DNA of 39,724 nt from Oscillospiraceae bacterium (GTDB lineage Bacteria > Bacillota > Clostridia > Oscillospirales > UBA929): the NCBI GenBank assembly GCA_031255175.1, contig JAIRTA010000020.1:1-39724 (forward strand). The letters are read 5' to 3'. Position numbers and translations under genes: made by a program. Below the pieces are notes generated by a model. That model searched no databases. It was not told the DNA's origin and saw only the letters and a program-made list of their open reading frames with translations. Shown one piece after another: positions 33,879 to 39,724 of this stretch. Positions within the stretch are counted from its first letter, which is position 1; every line of letters starts with the position of its first letter.

Positions 33879-34235
33879 TTAATATTGTTGTACCTCTTCT
33901 ATCGGATACCCGGTAATGTTTGCGAGGGCGGCGTTGTCCATGCCTTTGGCGCGCATCCGTTGGATTATGTCCCGGCGACCCCGTTCTTCACCCAAACGCA
34001 TACCCTCCTGGCGGCCTTCTCGACGGCCTACCCGACGGCCCTTTTCTTCGCCCAAGCGCATGCCCTCGGTACGGCCTTCCTGGCGGCCCTCGGCGCGCCC
34101 TTCGGCACGCCCTTCGATGCGGCCGGCTTCGTGGGAGGTGTTTAGGTTGGATTCCATGTCGGTCTGCCACATGCGGCGGCTGCGGTTGATTGCGCGTTCG
34201 CGGTCGTCTGTGGGTGGGAGTATGCTTTTGAGCAT
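33879..34235 (-). CDS. Glu-Gly-Arg repeat protein resembling the tail of Rpn/PD-(D/E)XK transposase-like proteins
   Basis: The product (118 aa from ATG 34235, GAGGGG six bases upstream) has a short charged N-terminus. A long run follows of AGRIEGRAEGRAEGRQEGR and GMRLGEEKGRR units, then QRMRAKGMDNAALANITGYPIEEVQQ. This EGR-rich coil plus the small helix-turn 'GM....IA.ITG...EE' is the usual C-terminus of Rpn/YhgA-like nuclease or 'transposase' proteins of about 300 aa. The nuclease domain is missing here, so it may be a remnant or a stand-alone short form. It has a credible promoter. The ATG at 34280 overlaps the promoter region and is rejected. Confidence 0.65.
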   Translation of the reverse strand: MLKSILPPTDDRERAINRSRRMWQTDMESNLNTSHEAGRIEGRAEGRAEGRQEGRTEGMRLGEEKGRRVGRREGRQEGMRLGEERGRRDIIQRMRAKGMDNAALANITGYPIEEVQQY

Positions 34236-34278
34236 GTTTTGCCCCTCGTTCAAACGAGTCACCCTCTTCCTCACCTCC

Positions 34279-34307
34279 ATTGTAGCATAGAATCAGTTGT
34301 GCGACAA
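34279..34307 (-). promoter_or_regulatory. Promoter of the EGR-repeat gene
   Basis: On the minus strand TTGTCG, 17 bases, TACAAT, about 44 bases before the chosen start codon. Confidence 0.6.
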
Positions 34308-34442
34308 TAGGGCGGTGAAGGGGAGCGCCGGAGGATTTTTGTTAAAAATTGGAATTTATGTGAAGGATGCGAGTGGTCCGTTGGCGTTTCATAGATACCC
34401 CAACGCTCCCGCGGGCGCATCCCCGTGTTTCCCGGAACACCA

Positions 34443-34474
34443 CAAGGGCCCCTCCGCGGCGCGGGGGGCCCTTG
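34443..34474. terminator. Terminator of the spoIIIA operon
   Basis: CAAGGGCCCC/GGGGCCCTTG arms, with inner pairing of CCGCG/CGCGG-type sequence. It lies about 75 bases beyond the spoIIIAH stop and again uses the AAGGGCCC core. Confidence 0.7.
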
Positions 34475-34508
34475 GGCTCATGGGATGTTATTGTAAATAA
34501 TTATAAAA

Positions 34509-34543
34509 TTGTCAATTGTCAATCGTCAATTGTCAATTATCAA
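34509..34543. repeat. Five tandem copies of heptamer TTGTCAA
   Basis: TTGTCAA TTGTCAA TCGTCAA TTGTCAA TTATCAA, ending 4 bases beyond the spoIIIAH stop codon. A related ATTGTCAATTG piece is at 33736-33748. Confidence 0.85.
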
Positions 34544-34547
34544 TGTC

Positions 34548-35162
34548 TCACGCTTTGGCCTCGACAATTTTGATCGCCGTGGCGGGCAGCGCGGTCTCGC
34601 CGACTACGATGTCTTGGATCTTGGCCACGTCGCTTGCCAGCAGCCCGCCCTTGGGCGGGGCGACGACAATGTTGACGCCGCCGTCGCTCAAAAACGCCAC
34701 GCAGTCGGCGAAGCCCTTGGCCTTGACGAGTTCCTCGATCTGGGCCTCCCGCAGCGTGTCGCGGGCCAGCGCCTCAAGCACCGCGGCAGCCTTGTCCCGC
34801 ACCGACTGATCCCCCTCCTTCCGTTCGGCGGTCTGGTTCAAGATCTCCAATGTACTGTCGCGGGCGCGCTGGCGTGAGAGCCGGGCCTGGGCAAAATAGC
34901 TGTCCGCCTCTCCGCCCGACGGCGCGCCCTGCACGACCGTGTCCGCGCCCGGCTCGATGACGCCGGCGCCCGCCAGCGGGTCCTCCGCCTCCGGTGGGAC
35001 GTCTTGCACCTGCAACACGTCGCCGGCGCCGTCGAGGAAAGATCCCATCTCGTCGGGCAGCCCGTCGTCCTCCGCCCGGTTGCCGCTCCAGCTCAAGTAC
35101 AGCGCCACGCACACAAACAGGATAACCGTCATGATCACGGCGTTGCGTTTCCAGATCTTCAT
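34548..35162 (-). CDS. spoIIIAH: Stage III sporulation protein AH
   Basis: SpoIIIAH sits in the outer forespore membrane and pairs with SpoIIQ from the forespore to build the channel between mother cell and forespore. The 204-aa product has one N-terminal membrane segment (AVIMTVILFVCVALYLSW), an acidic linker, and the conserved C-terminal YscJ/FliF-like domain from YFAQARLSRQRARDSTLEIL onward. ATG 35162 overlaps the spoIIIAG stop as ATGA and has GGAGG eight bases upstream. It is the last gene of the operon. A mother-cell sigma-E promoter is expected for the operon from family knowledge. Confidence 0.94.
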   Translation of the reverse strand: MKIWKRNAVIMTVILFVCVALYLSWSGNRAEDDGLPDEMGSFLDGAGDVLQVQDVPPEAEDPLAGAGVIEPGADTVVQGAPSGGEADSYFAQARLSRQRARDSTLEILNQTAERKEGDQSVRDKAAAVLEALARDTLREAQIEELVKAKGFADCVAFLSDGGVNIVVAPPKGGLLASDVAKIQDIVVGETALPATAIKIVEAKA

Positions 35163-35725
35163 TCTGCTCTCCTCCCTGTCCTGTTTTTCTCCATGGGGAT
35201 CACGGCGATTTTGTCGCTGCCGAGCCCGGTGAGCGCCGACACCGACTCCACCACGCGCAGACAGACCGTCGGGTCTCCGCCGCCGTCGCACACGATGAGC
35301 GCGCCCTTAAACTCCGGGTAGACGCGGCCCACGACCAGCGGCGCTTCCCCGCCGCCGGAGGTCACCACCGTCTTCACCTCCGTCTGGGCGTCGTAGCCGC
35401 TGAGACGGCCGTCATCCCCCCATGAGCGGCGCTCGCTGACGCGCTCCTCGCGCGGAAGCAGCGCCTCCGCGTCTGTCCGCAGCGTCAGCACCACCCGAAC
35501 GCGGCCCACCCCGCCGGCGGCCGACAGCGCTTCGGCCAGATGTTCTTCAAATTCCGCCAGCGAAAACGAGACCGGCGGCGGCACCGCCGCCGTCTCCGCC
35601 GGCCGGGAGACGGGCCACAGGATCAGCAGAACGCCGGCCGCCGCCGCGAGCAGCACGTACCGGTACCGGTTCAGCCACGCGGGCAGCTTGCCGCCCGACT
35701 TGCCCAAAAAACCTTCCGTCTTCAT
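35159..35725 (-). CDS. spoIIIAG: Stage III sporulation protein AG
   Basis: SpoIIIAG forms the large ring of the SpoIIIA-SpoIIQ channel, with a fold related to type III secretion ring proteins. The 188-aa product has a short cytoplasmic start, one membrane helix (VLLAAAAGVLLILWPV), a ring-building motif region around RVRVVLTLRTDAEALL, and a C-terminal GALIVCDGGGDPTVCLRVVESVSALTGLGSDKIAV typical of SpoIIIAG. The start is ATG 35725 behind GGGGTGAG, five bases after the preceding stop; the ORF-track start at 35851 lies inside spoIIIAF. The gene overlaps spoIIIAH by 3-4 bases. Confidence 0.94.
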   Translation of the reverse strand: MKTEGFLGKSGGKLPAWLNRYRYVLLAAAAGVLLILWPVSRPAETAAVPPPVSFSLAEFEEHLAEALSAAGGVGRVRVVLTLRTDAEALLPREERVSERRSWGDDGRLSGYDAQTEVKTVVTSGGGEAPLVVGRVYPEFKGALIVCDGGGDPTVCLRVVESVSALTGLGSDKIAVIPMEKNRTGRRAE

Positions 35726-35729
35726 CCGC

Positions 35730-36230
35730 TCACCCCGCCGCCGCCCAGTTCTGCCGCTCCGCCGGGATGCCGAACGTCCCGGCGATCCATTCCTCCAGGC
35801 CCCGGACGGCGTCCGGGGCCTGCGGCGTCCGGGGCCGCAGACGCACGGCATACGGCGCCGGCGGGCCGCCCTCCTCCGCGCGGACCGTCACCTCGGCCGT
35901 GAGGGAAAGCCCTCTGACGCCGGCCTCGCTCACAATATATGCGGCCGTTCTCTCCGCTATGAGATCATTCATCACACGCGCCTCCGCTTCTTTTGCCCCG
36001 GCCCGGCGGTCCTCAAATTCCGCCCGATAGGCCTCGCCGGCGGCGGCGAGACCCGCGGCCGGCGCGCCGGTGTTTGCCGGCACCCGCACGATGACGAGCA
36101 GCATCAAAAGTGCCCCCGCCACGCGCACCGCCCGGCGGCCCGCCCCCGGCGGCGCAAGCGCGCAGGCCGCGGACACCAGCGTGCCGGCCGCCGCCACACC
36201 GACCAGCCATTGCCGTATCCATTCCGTCAC
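35730..36230 (-). CDS. spoIIIAF: Stage III sporulation protein AF
   Basis: The 166-aa product has two N-terminal membrane segments (WLVGVAAAGTLVSAACAL; VAGALLMLLVIVRVP) and a soluble C-terminal domain, the layout of SpoIIIAF. Its start is the GTG at 36230, overlapping the spoIIIAE stop as GTGA with GGGGGTG upstream. The ORF track shows a 438-aa frame to 37046; its first 270 residues are an out-of-frame, Ala/Gly/Arg-rich shadow of spoIIIAE. Similarity is weaker than for AE or AG, so the identification leans partly on position between AE and AG. Confidence 0.88.
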   Translation of the reverse strand: MTEWIRQWLVGVAAAGTLVSAACALAPPGAGRRAVRVAGALLMLLVIVRVPANTGAPAAGLAAAGEAYRAEFEDRRAGAKEAEARVMNDLIAERTAAYIVSEAGVRGLSLTAEVTVRAEEGGPPAPYAVRLRPRTPQAPDAVRGLEEWIAGTFGIPAERQNWAAAG

Positions 36231-37375
36231 AGCACACCCACCCCCGATATGGCCGAGACGATTGAAAGAAAGATGAGCAGGGCCGAGGCCCCCGTCATGC
36301 CCAAAATGAGCCCAAAGGCGCCGCCCAGCCCGTCGATGAGCCGCACCAGCCGCTCGTCGGCCAGCGGCGCGACCGCCGCGGCCGTGAGCTTGTAGAGCAG
36401 GTACGGTGTGCCCACCCGCAGAAAGGGCGTCAAACACAGGCCGGCCACGGCAAAGAGGCCGAAGACGCCAACCGCGTTCTTCACCAGCCCCGCGCCGGCG
36501 AGCACCGTCTCGGCGGCGTCCGACAAGATGCCGCCGACCACCGGCACGGCGCCCGACAGGGCAAACCGGGCGCCCTTCAGCGCGGCGGCGTCGGCGGCCC
36601 CCGACAGCGCGCCGCCGACCGTCAGATACGCGACAAAGGCCGTGAGAGAGAGGGTGAGCAGCCCCGTCACCGCCCACCGGACAAAGCCGGCCAGCCGCGT
36701 CAGCGTCTCCTGCCCCACGGCCGCGCCGACCGCCAGCAGCGCCGTGTAGACAAACACGAGCGGCGTCAGCACATGGGCCATCAGCGTCAGCAGGAGGTCG
36801 GAAAACAGCATGGTGGCCACGTGGCGCGCCGCCGCCGCACCCACCTGGCCCGTGGCCGCGGAGGCGGCGGCCAACGCCGGCAGCAGCGCCCGGGCGAAGA
36901 CGTCCAGGCTTCGGATCGTCTCTCGGCCCACGGCCATGAGCTGCCCCACCTGCCCGGCCGTGACGGCCGTGACCGCCAGCGCGCCGGCCGGCAGCGCCAT
37001 GTCCGGCCCGCCGGCGCCCTCCTGCACCGCGGCGGCCGCGGCGCACAAAACGACGACCGCCAGCACCGCGAGCATCCCGCGCAGCGCCTCCCGCAGCGGG
37101 GGGCCGGCCCGACGGCCCGCCGCGTCCGCGGCTTCGCGCAGCGCGCCGTCCAGGTTCTCGGGCGGCGTCTCCGGCGACAGGCCCCGCACAAACTCTTCGG
37201 CCTCCGGCGGCACCGCCCGCGGCAGGTCCGCGATGTCCATCGCCTCCGCCAGCGCGCGCGCCGCCTCCTCCGCCGGCGTCTCCGCCGCGGCAACGCCGCC
37301 GCTCGCCGCCGCCCAGAGGCAGACCAGCAGGCAGACGACCCGTCTCGCGCGTTTCGCGCGTCCCGTATGTCTCAT
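36227..37375 (-). CDS. spoIIIAE: Stage III sporulation protein AE
   Basis: SpoIIIAE is the largest polytopic membrane subunit of the channel. The 382-aa product has a signal-like N-terminus (VVCLLVCLWAAASGGVAAAE) and a short soluble segment with the conserved PENLDGALREA region. About seven membrane helices follow, including LLPALAAASAATGQVGAAA, GARFALSGAVPVVGGILSDA and the ending FLSIVSAISGVGVL. GAVPVVGG..SDA is the most characteristic SpoIIIAE stretch. ATG 37375 has GAGGAG nine bases upstream. It lies 43 bases after spoIIIAD and overlaps spoIIIAF by 4 bases. Confidence 0.95.
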   Translation of the reverse strand: MRHTGRAKRARRVVCLLVCLWAAASGGVAAAETPAEEAARALAEAMDIADLPRAVPPEAEEFVRGLSPETPPENLDGALREAADAAGRRAGPPLREALRGMLAVLAVVVLCAAAAAVQEGAGGPDMALPAGALAVTAVTAGQVGQLMAVGRETIRSLDVFARALLPALAAASAATGQVGAAAARHVATMLFSDLLLTLMAHVLTPLVFVYTALLAVGAAVGQETLTRLAGFVRWAVTGLLTLSLTAFVAYLTVGGALSGAADAAALKGARFALSGAVPVVGGILSDAAETVLAGAGLVKNAVGVFGLFAVAGLCLTPFLRVGTPYLLYKLTAAAVAPLADERLVRLIDGLGGAFGLILGMTGASALLIFLSIVSAISGVGVL

Positions 37376-37418
37376 AAGCAGAGGCTCCTCTTTCGAAACC
37401 GGCCGGGCGCCGGCCTTC

Positions 37419-37805
37419 TCAGACCAGCGACGTGACCAAATCGACGACTTTTGTAAACAGGGGCAGCGTCAAGTACAGGGCCACGATGACGCCGGCGGTC
37501 TCCGTCGCGGAGGCGACGGCGGTCTGCCCGGCGTCCCGGCAGATGTCGGCGGCCGTCTTGGCGACGAGGGCGATCCCCACCGTTTTGATCACCGGCAAAA
37601 ACAGCTCCGGCGGGAGGTCCGCCGTCTCCGCCATCCGGCGCAGGAACGCCATGACCTCCGTGAGCGCCGACGCCGTGAGGGTCAGGATGACGGCGCTCAC
37701 AGCCAGCGTCAGCGTCAGCGCCAGCGCGGGGACGGTCTTTCGAATCGCCAGCGCGGCCAGCGCGCCCGCCACCGCGGCGGCGGCGATCTTCCACAGCCCT
37801 GTCAT
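37419..37805 (-). CDS. spoIIIAD: Stage III sporulation protein AD
   Basis: SpoIIIAD is a small polytopic membrane protein of the channel. The 128-aa product contains the N-terminal helix WKIAAAAVAGALAALAIR, a second region ALTLTLAVSAVILTLTA, and the conserved FLPVIKTVGIALVAKTAADICRDAG motif, which is diagnostic for SpoIIIAD. A final helix and TKVVDLVTSL follow. ATG 37805 comes 5 bases after the spoIIIAC stop; the ribosome binding site is poor, so coupling with spoIIIAC is likely. The track start at 37883 lies inside spoIIIAC. Confidence 0.95.
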   Translation of the reverse strand: MTGLWKIAAAAVAGALAALAIRKTVPALALTLTLAVSAVILTLTASALTEVMAFLRRMAETADLPPELFLPVIKTVGIALVAKTAADICRDAGQTAVASATETAGVIVALYLTLPLFTKVVDLVTSLV

Positions 37806-37809
37806 CGGC

Positions 37810-38004
37810 CTAAAACCCGAAAAGCGACTTGACGAGCGTAAACAGGTTGTTGATCTCCCGCAGCAGGAGCATGAGGACGACAATGAGGCCCGCCAGCGTG
37901 GTCATCATCGCCTGCTCGGCGCGGTCCGACTTGATCAGCAGCTGGTTTAACACCGCGACGATGATCCCGATGGCCGCAATCTTAAAGATCAGATCCACCT
38001 GCAT
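37810..38004 (-). CDS. spoIIIAC: Stage III sporulation protein AC
   Basis: A 64-aa protein with two membrane helices, the normal size of SpoIIIAC. It has the family pattern VDLIFKIAAIGIIVAVLNQLL, then KSDRAEQAMMTTLAGLIVVL and a short ending NNLFTLVKSLFGF. ATG 38004 follows AAAGGAG nine bases upstream; the track's 152-aa version reads upstream into spoIIIAB and is wrong. It sits 20 bases after spoIIIAB. SpoIIIAC and SpoIIIAD are related small subunits assumed to form the membrane core of the channel. Confidence 0.96.
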   Translation of the reverse strand: MQVDLIFKIAAIGIIVAVLNQLLIKSDRAEQAMMTTLAGLIVVLMLLLREINNLFTLVKSLFGF

Positions 38005-38024
38005 GGCCGACTCTCCTTTGCCGC

Positions 38025-38537
38025 TTATAACAGGATGATGACGACGGCGAGGCCCGAGGCGAGGCCGAGGGCGCCGTAGACGCGGCCCTGGCGGGCCCGT
38101 TTTTCCTCCGCACCGCGCCAAAGCGCCTCCATGCGCGCCCGGGTGTAAGAGACGGCCCGGCTCTGCGCCTCCGCGTCGTAGCGCCCGAGCATACCGCCCA
38201 GCGCGGCCATGAGCTCCCGCTCCGGCGTCAGCCAGGCCCCCTCCGTCTCCGCGAGGGCCTTGTTCCACAGCGCCTGAAAGCTGTGCGCCCCCAACAGGTC
38301 CATGAGATGCGCGCAGCGGGCGAAAAAGGGGCGCGCGGGCGCGGGGGCCCCGCTCGCCAGCAGCTCCATCAGCGCGGGCAGCGGCGTCAGGTTAAATTGC
38401 AGCTCCGCGCGGATGATCTCCAGCGCGTCCATGAGGGCGGCGAGCAGCCGCACGCGCGCGCCGAGGCGCTGCACGGCCGAGAGGGAGGCGGCTGCCGCGC
38501 CGCCCGCCACAAGGATGGCGCCGATCCAGCGCATCAC
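38025..38537 (-). CDS. spoIIIAB: Stage III sporulation protein AB
   Basis: The 170-aa product has an N-terminal membrane helix, a long helical soluble part with the family motif RLLAALMDALEIIRAELQF and the LPALMELLASG segment, and a C-terminal membrane helix (GALGLASGLAVVIILL). This resembles GspF-like secretion platform proteins, as known for SpoIIIAB. The GTG at 38537 has AGGGGG seven bases upstream and overlaps the spoIIIAA stop (GTGATG context); ATG 38534 is the alternative. It is translated in coupling with spoIIIAA, whose ATPase it is expected to contact. Confidence 0.93.
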   Translation of the reverse strand: MMRWIGAILVAGGAAAASLSAVQRLGARVRLLAALMDALEIIRAELQFNLTPLPALMELLASGAPAPARPFFARCAHLMDLLGAHSFQALWNKALAETEGAWLTPERELMAALGGMLGRYDAEAQSRAVSYTRARMEALWRGAEEKRARQGRVYGALGLASGLAVVIILL

Positions 38538-39502
38538 GGTGTTTCCCCCTCTCCGGGGGGCGGCGGCGCATCCGGAAACGGGTGGACTTCACAGCGCCGC
38601 CGCCCCCCGTCCCGGCGGATGACGACCACCCGCTGGAACAGAGCGGACAGCGCGCGGTGGGCGGGGCGTGTCGCGAGGTCGCGCAGGCCGCCGGCGTGGA
38701 GGGTGGCAAACAGCGTCACCCCGCAGCCCCGGGCCGCCGCCATCGCGTCCATGTCCTCGGGCGCGGTGATCTCGTCCACCATCAGCACCTGCGGGGCCAT
38801 CGCCCGCAACAGCCACATGATCCCCCAGGCCTTGGGGCAGCCGTCGAGCACGTCCGTGTGCGCGCCCACGTCAAGCTGCGGGCGGCCCCGCTGGCAGGCG
38901 GCCACCTCGCCGCGCTCGTCCACAAGCGCCACCCGGCGCGGCGCGCCGTGCGCGCCCCCGTCGGAGATCTGCCGGGCCAGATCGCGCAGCAGCGTCGTCT
39001 TGCCGAACCCCGGCGGCGAGAGGATCAGCGTGTGAAAGAAGCCGTCTCCGCACAAGAGCCGCAGCGGCAGCCCGTCGGCCGCGCCGGGCACGGCCCGCGC
39101 GACGCGCAGGCAGACCGAAGAGATCTCGCGCAGCCCCGGCGGCGCGCCGTTTTCCCGTCGGACCACGGCGCCGCACACACCCAGACGGTGCCCGCCCGGC
39201 GCCGTCACAAAGCCCGCCTGCAAAGACGAGAGCGCCGTATGGGCGGAACCCCGTGTCACCGCCTCCAGCACGGCTTCCAAGTCGTGCGGCTCAACCAAGT
39301 AACGCCCCCCCGGCGGCAGCGCGCGCTCCCCCTCCGGCAACGACACGGTGAGCGGCCGCCCGGCCCGCAGCCGGACCTCCTCGGCCCGCCCCCACACATC
39401 CCGCGGGAGTGTGCGCAGCAACCCGCACAACGGCGGGGGCAACAGCCCAATGGCGGATTCATAAGACGTCGTAGCCTTCCCCTCCCTTCCCGGCGGCCCC
39501 AC
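38534..39502 (-). CDS. spoIIIAA: Stage III sporulation protein AA, secretion-type ATPase
   Basis: SpoIIIAA is the cytoplasmic ATPase of the channel, related to type II/IV secretion ATPases. The 322-aa product has the N-terminal RAEEVRLRAGRPL motif, RGSAHTALSSLQAGFVTAPG, Walker A PPGFGKTT (163-170), ALVDERGEVAAC and a Walker B-like VLMVDEITAPEDMDA, then TLHAGG. I keep GTG 39502 as the start, but its ribosome binding site is poor and conserved sequence begins near residue 15, so the true start is uncertain. It is the first gene of the operon. The upstream region shows only a weak sigma-E-like -10 (CATAGGAT, minus strand near 39530-39537). Confidence 0.94.
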   Translation of the reverse strand: MGPPGREGKATTSYESAIGLLPPPLCGLLRTLPRDVWGRAEEVRLRAGRPLTVSLPEGERALPPGGRYLVEPHDLEAVLEAVTRGSAHTALSSLQAGFVTAPGGHRLGVCGAVVRRENGAPPGLREISSVCLRVARAVPGAADGLPLRLLCGDGFFHTLILSPPGFGKTTLLRDLARQISDGGAHGAPRRVALVDERGEVAACQRGRPQLDVGAHTDVLDGCPKAWGIMWLLRAMAPQVLMVDEITAPEDMDAMAAARGCGVTLFATLHAGGLRDLATRPAHRALSALFQRVVVIRRDGGRRRCEVHPFPDAPPPPGEGETP

Positions 39503-39629
39503 ACCCGTGGGCCTTGTCCTTGTCTCGCAACATCCTATGACGGGTTGTCCGCGGGTAGTACGAATTTTTGCCTGGGGGCCTTGTTTTCAGAAAAATTTCA
39601 GCTTTCGCTCCCGCCCAAAGGCAGATGCA

Positions 39630-39653
39630 GCATCGAAGAAAGCATCGAAGAAA
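39630..39653. repeat. Direct 12-bp duplication upstream of spoIIIAA
   Basis: GCATCGAAGAAA occurs twice in tandem. It lies about 130 bases upstream of the spoIIIAA start, between a terminator and the expected promoter. Confidence 0.6.
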
Positions 39654-39679
39654 ACCAAACGCAGCGCACCCCACAAAAA

Positions 39680-39724
39680 AACCGGGGCCGCCCGCTTTTG
39701 CGGGTGGCCCCGGTTGGGGTTTTT
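39680..39724 (-). terminator. Terminator of a gene beyond the right edge
   Basis: Perfect outer arms AACCGGGGCC/GGCCCCGGTT and an inner GCCCGC/GCGGGT-type stem surround a TTTT loop. On the minus strand the stem is followed by seven T, so it ends a leftward transcript coming from outside the window and isolates spoIIIA. On the plus strand GGGGTTTTT follows, so it may work both ways. Confidence 0.8.

Larger units (their letters stand above)
34236..34547. other. Intergenic region between spoIIIAH and the EGR-repeat gene
   Basis: This 312-base gap holds the promoter of the EGR-repeat gene, a stretch with nothing recognisable (about 34310-34440), the spoIIIA-operon hairpin and a heptamer repeat. 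No gene is supported. Confidence 0.6.

Noticed and set aside
35730-37046. 438-aa minus-strand frame over spoIIIAF and most of spoIIIAE
   Set aside because: Only the last 166 residues (SpoIIIAF) are protein-like. The upstream part is an Ala/Gly/Arg-rich shadow of spoIIIAE, and a GTG with ribosome binding site marks the true start at 36230.
39503-39540. Sigma-E promoter of spoIIIAA
   Set aside because: CATAGGAT resembles the -10 box, but no acceptable -35 lies at 14-16 bases. A promoter is expected there, yet it is not supported well enough to list.

Overview
The window is GC-rich chromosomal DNA of a strictly anaerobic, spore-forming, Gram-positive bacterium. I would place it in the Clostridia, perhaps among the GC-rich Oscillospirales-like lineages, but the genus cannot be read from the sequence. 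The evidence is a complete eight-gene spoIIIA operon, spoVAC, the activase of an anaerobic (class III) ribonucleotide reductase, a sortase-type surface protein, AGGAGG-type ribosome binding sites, frequent GTG/TTG starts and sigma-A-like promoters. No rRNA, tRNA, CRISPR array, intact insertion sequence or prophage was seen.

Left part (1-12.9 kb). The 5' end of a secreted GH78 alpha-L-rhamnosidase leaves the window at the left edge. Then come a secreted transglutaminase-like protein (+) and a two-gene ABC exporter (+) behind a perfect TTGACA-N17-TATAAT promoter. A minus-strand series follows: class A penicillin-binding protein, thyA, folA, spoVAC and nrdG. Three of these (thyA, folA, nrdG) serve deoxynucleotide and thymidylate supply. 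ftsH runs divergently from the PBP gene and is followed by an unknown gene.

Middle (12.9-27.3 kb). A small coiled-coil protein and gdhA lie on the minus strand. The lower-glycolysis cluster pgk-tpiA-gpmI-eno (+) has no gap gene next to it and ends in a 26-bp perfect hairpin. Then come a YfcE-type phosphoesterase (-), two small overlapping unknown genes (+), and a minus-strand envelope-polysaccharide operon: tagO/wecA-like, wecB and a membrane-anchored LolA-like protein. trpS and a PLP aminotransferase with tandem 12-bp repeats in its leader follow.

Right part (27.5-39.7 kb). A large LPXTG-type adhesin/pilin-like protein carries a degenerate thioester domain and three pilin-type isopeptide repeats. 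Next is a peroxide-defence pair: ahpC plus an AhpF-like reductase whose thioredoxin-like part lies at the C-terminus instead of the N-terminus. An intergenic area rich in short palindromic repeats and a small EGR-repeat protein follow. Last is spoIIIAA-AH, which encodes the mother-cell side of the SpoIIIA-SpoIIQ channel in the forespore envelope; its genes overlap or nearly abut.

Two themes run through the window. Several intergenic regions hold copies of a palindromic GTAGGGGCG-type repeat. Several operons end in hairpins built on the same AAGGGCCC core. Nothing here is clearly a new defence or mobile system. The best leads are the adhesin, the rearranged AhpF, the unknown genes and the repeat family.
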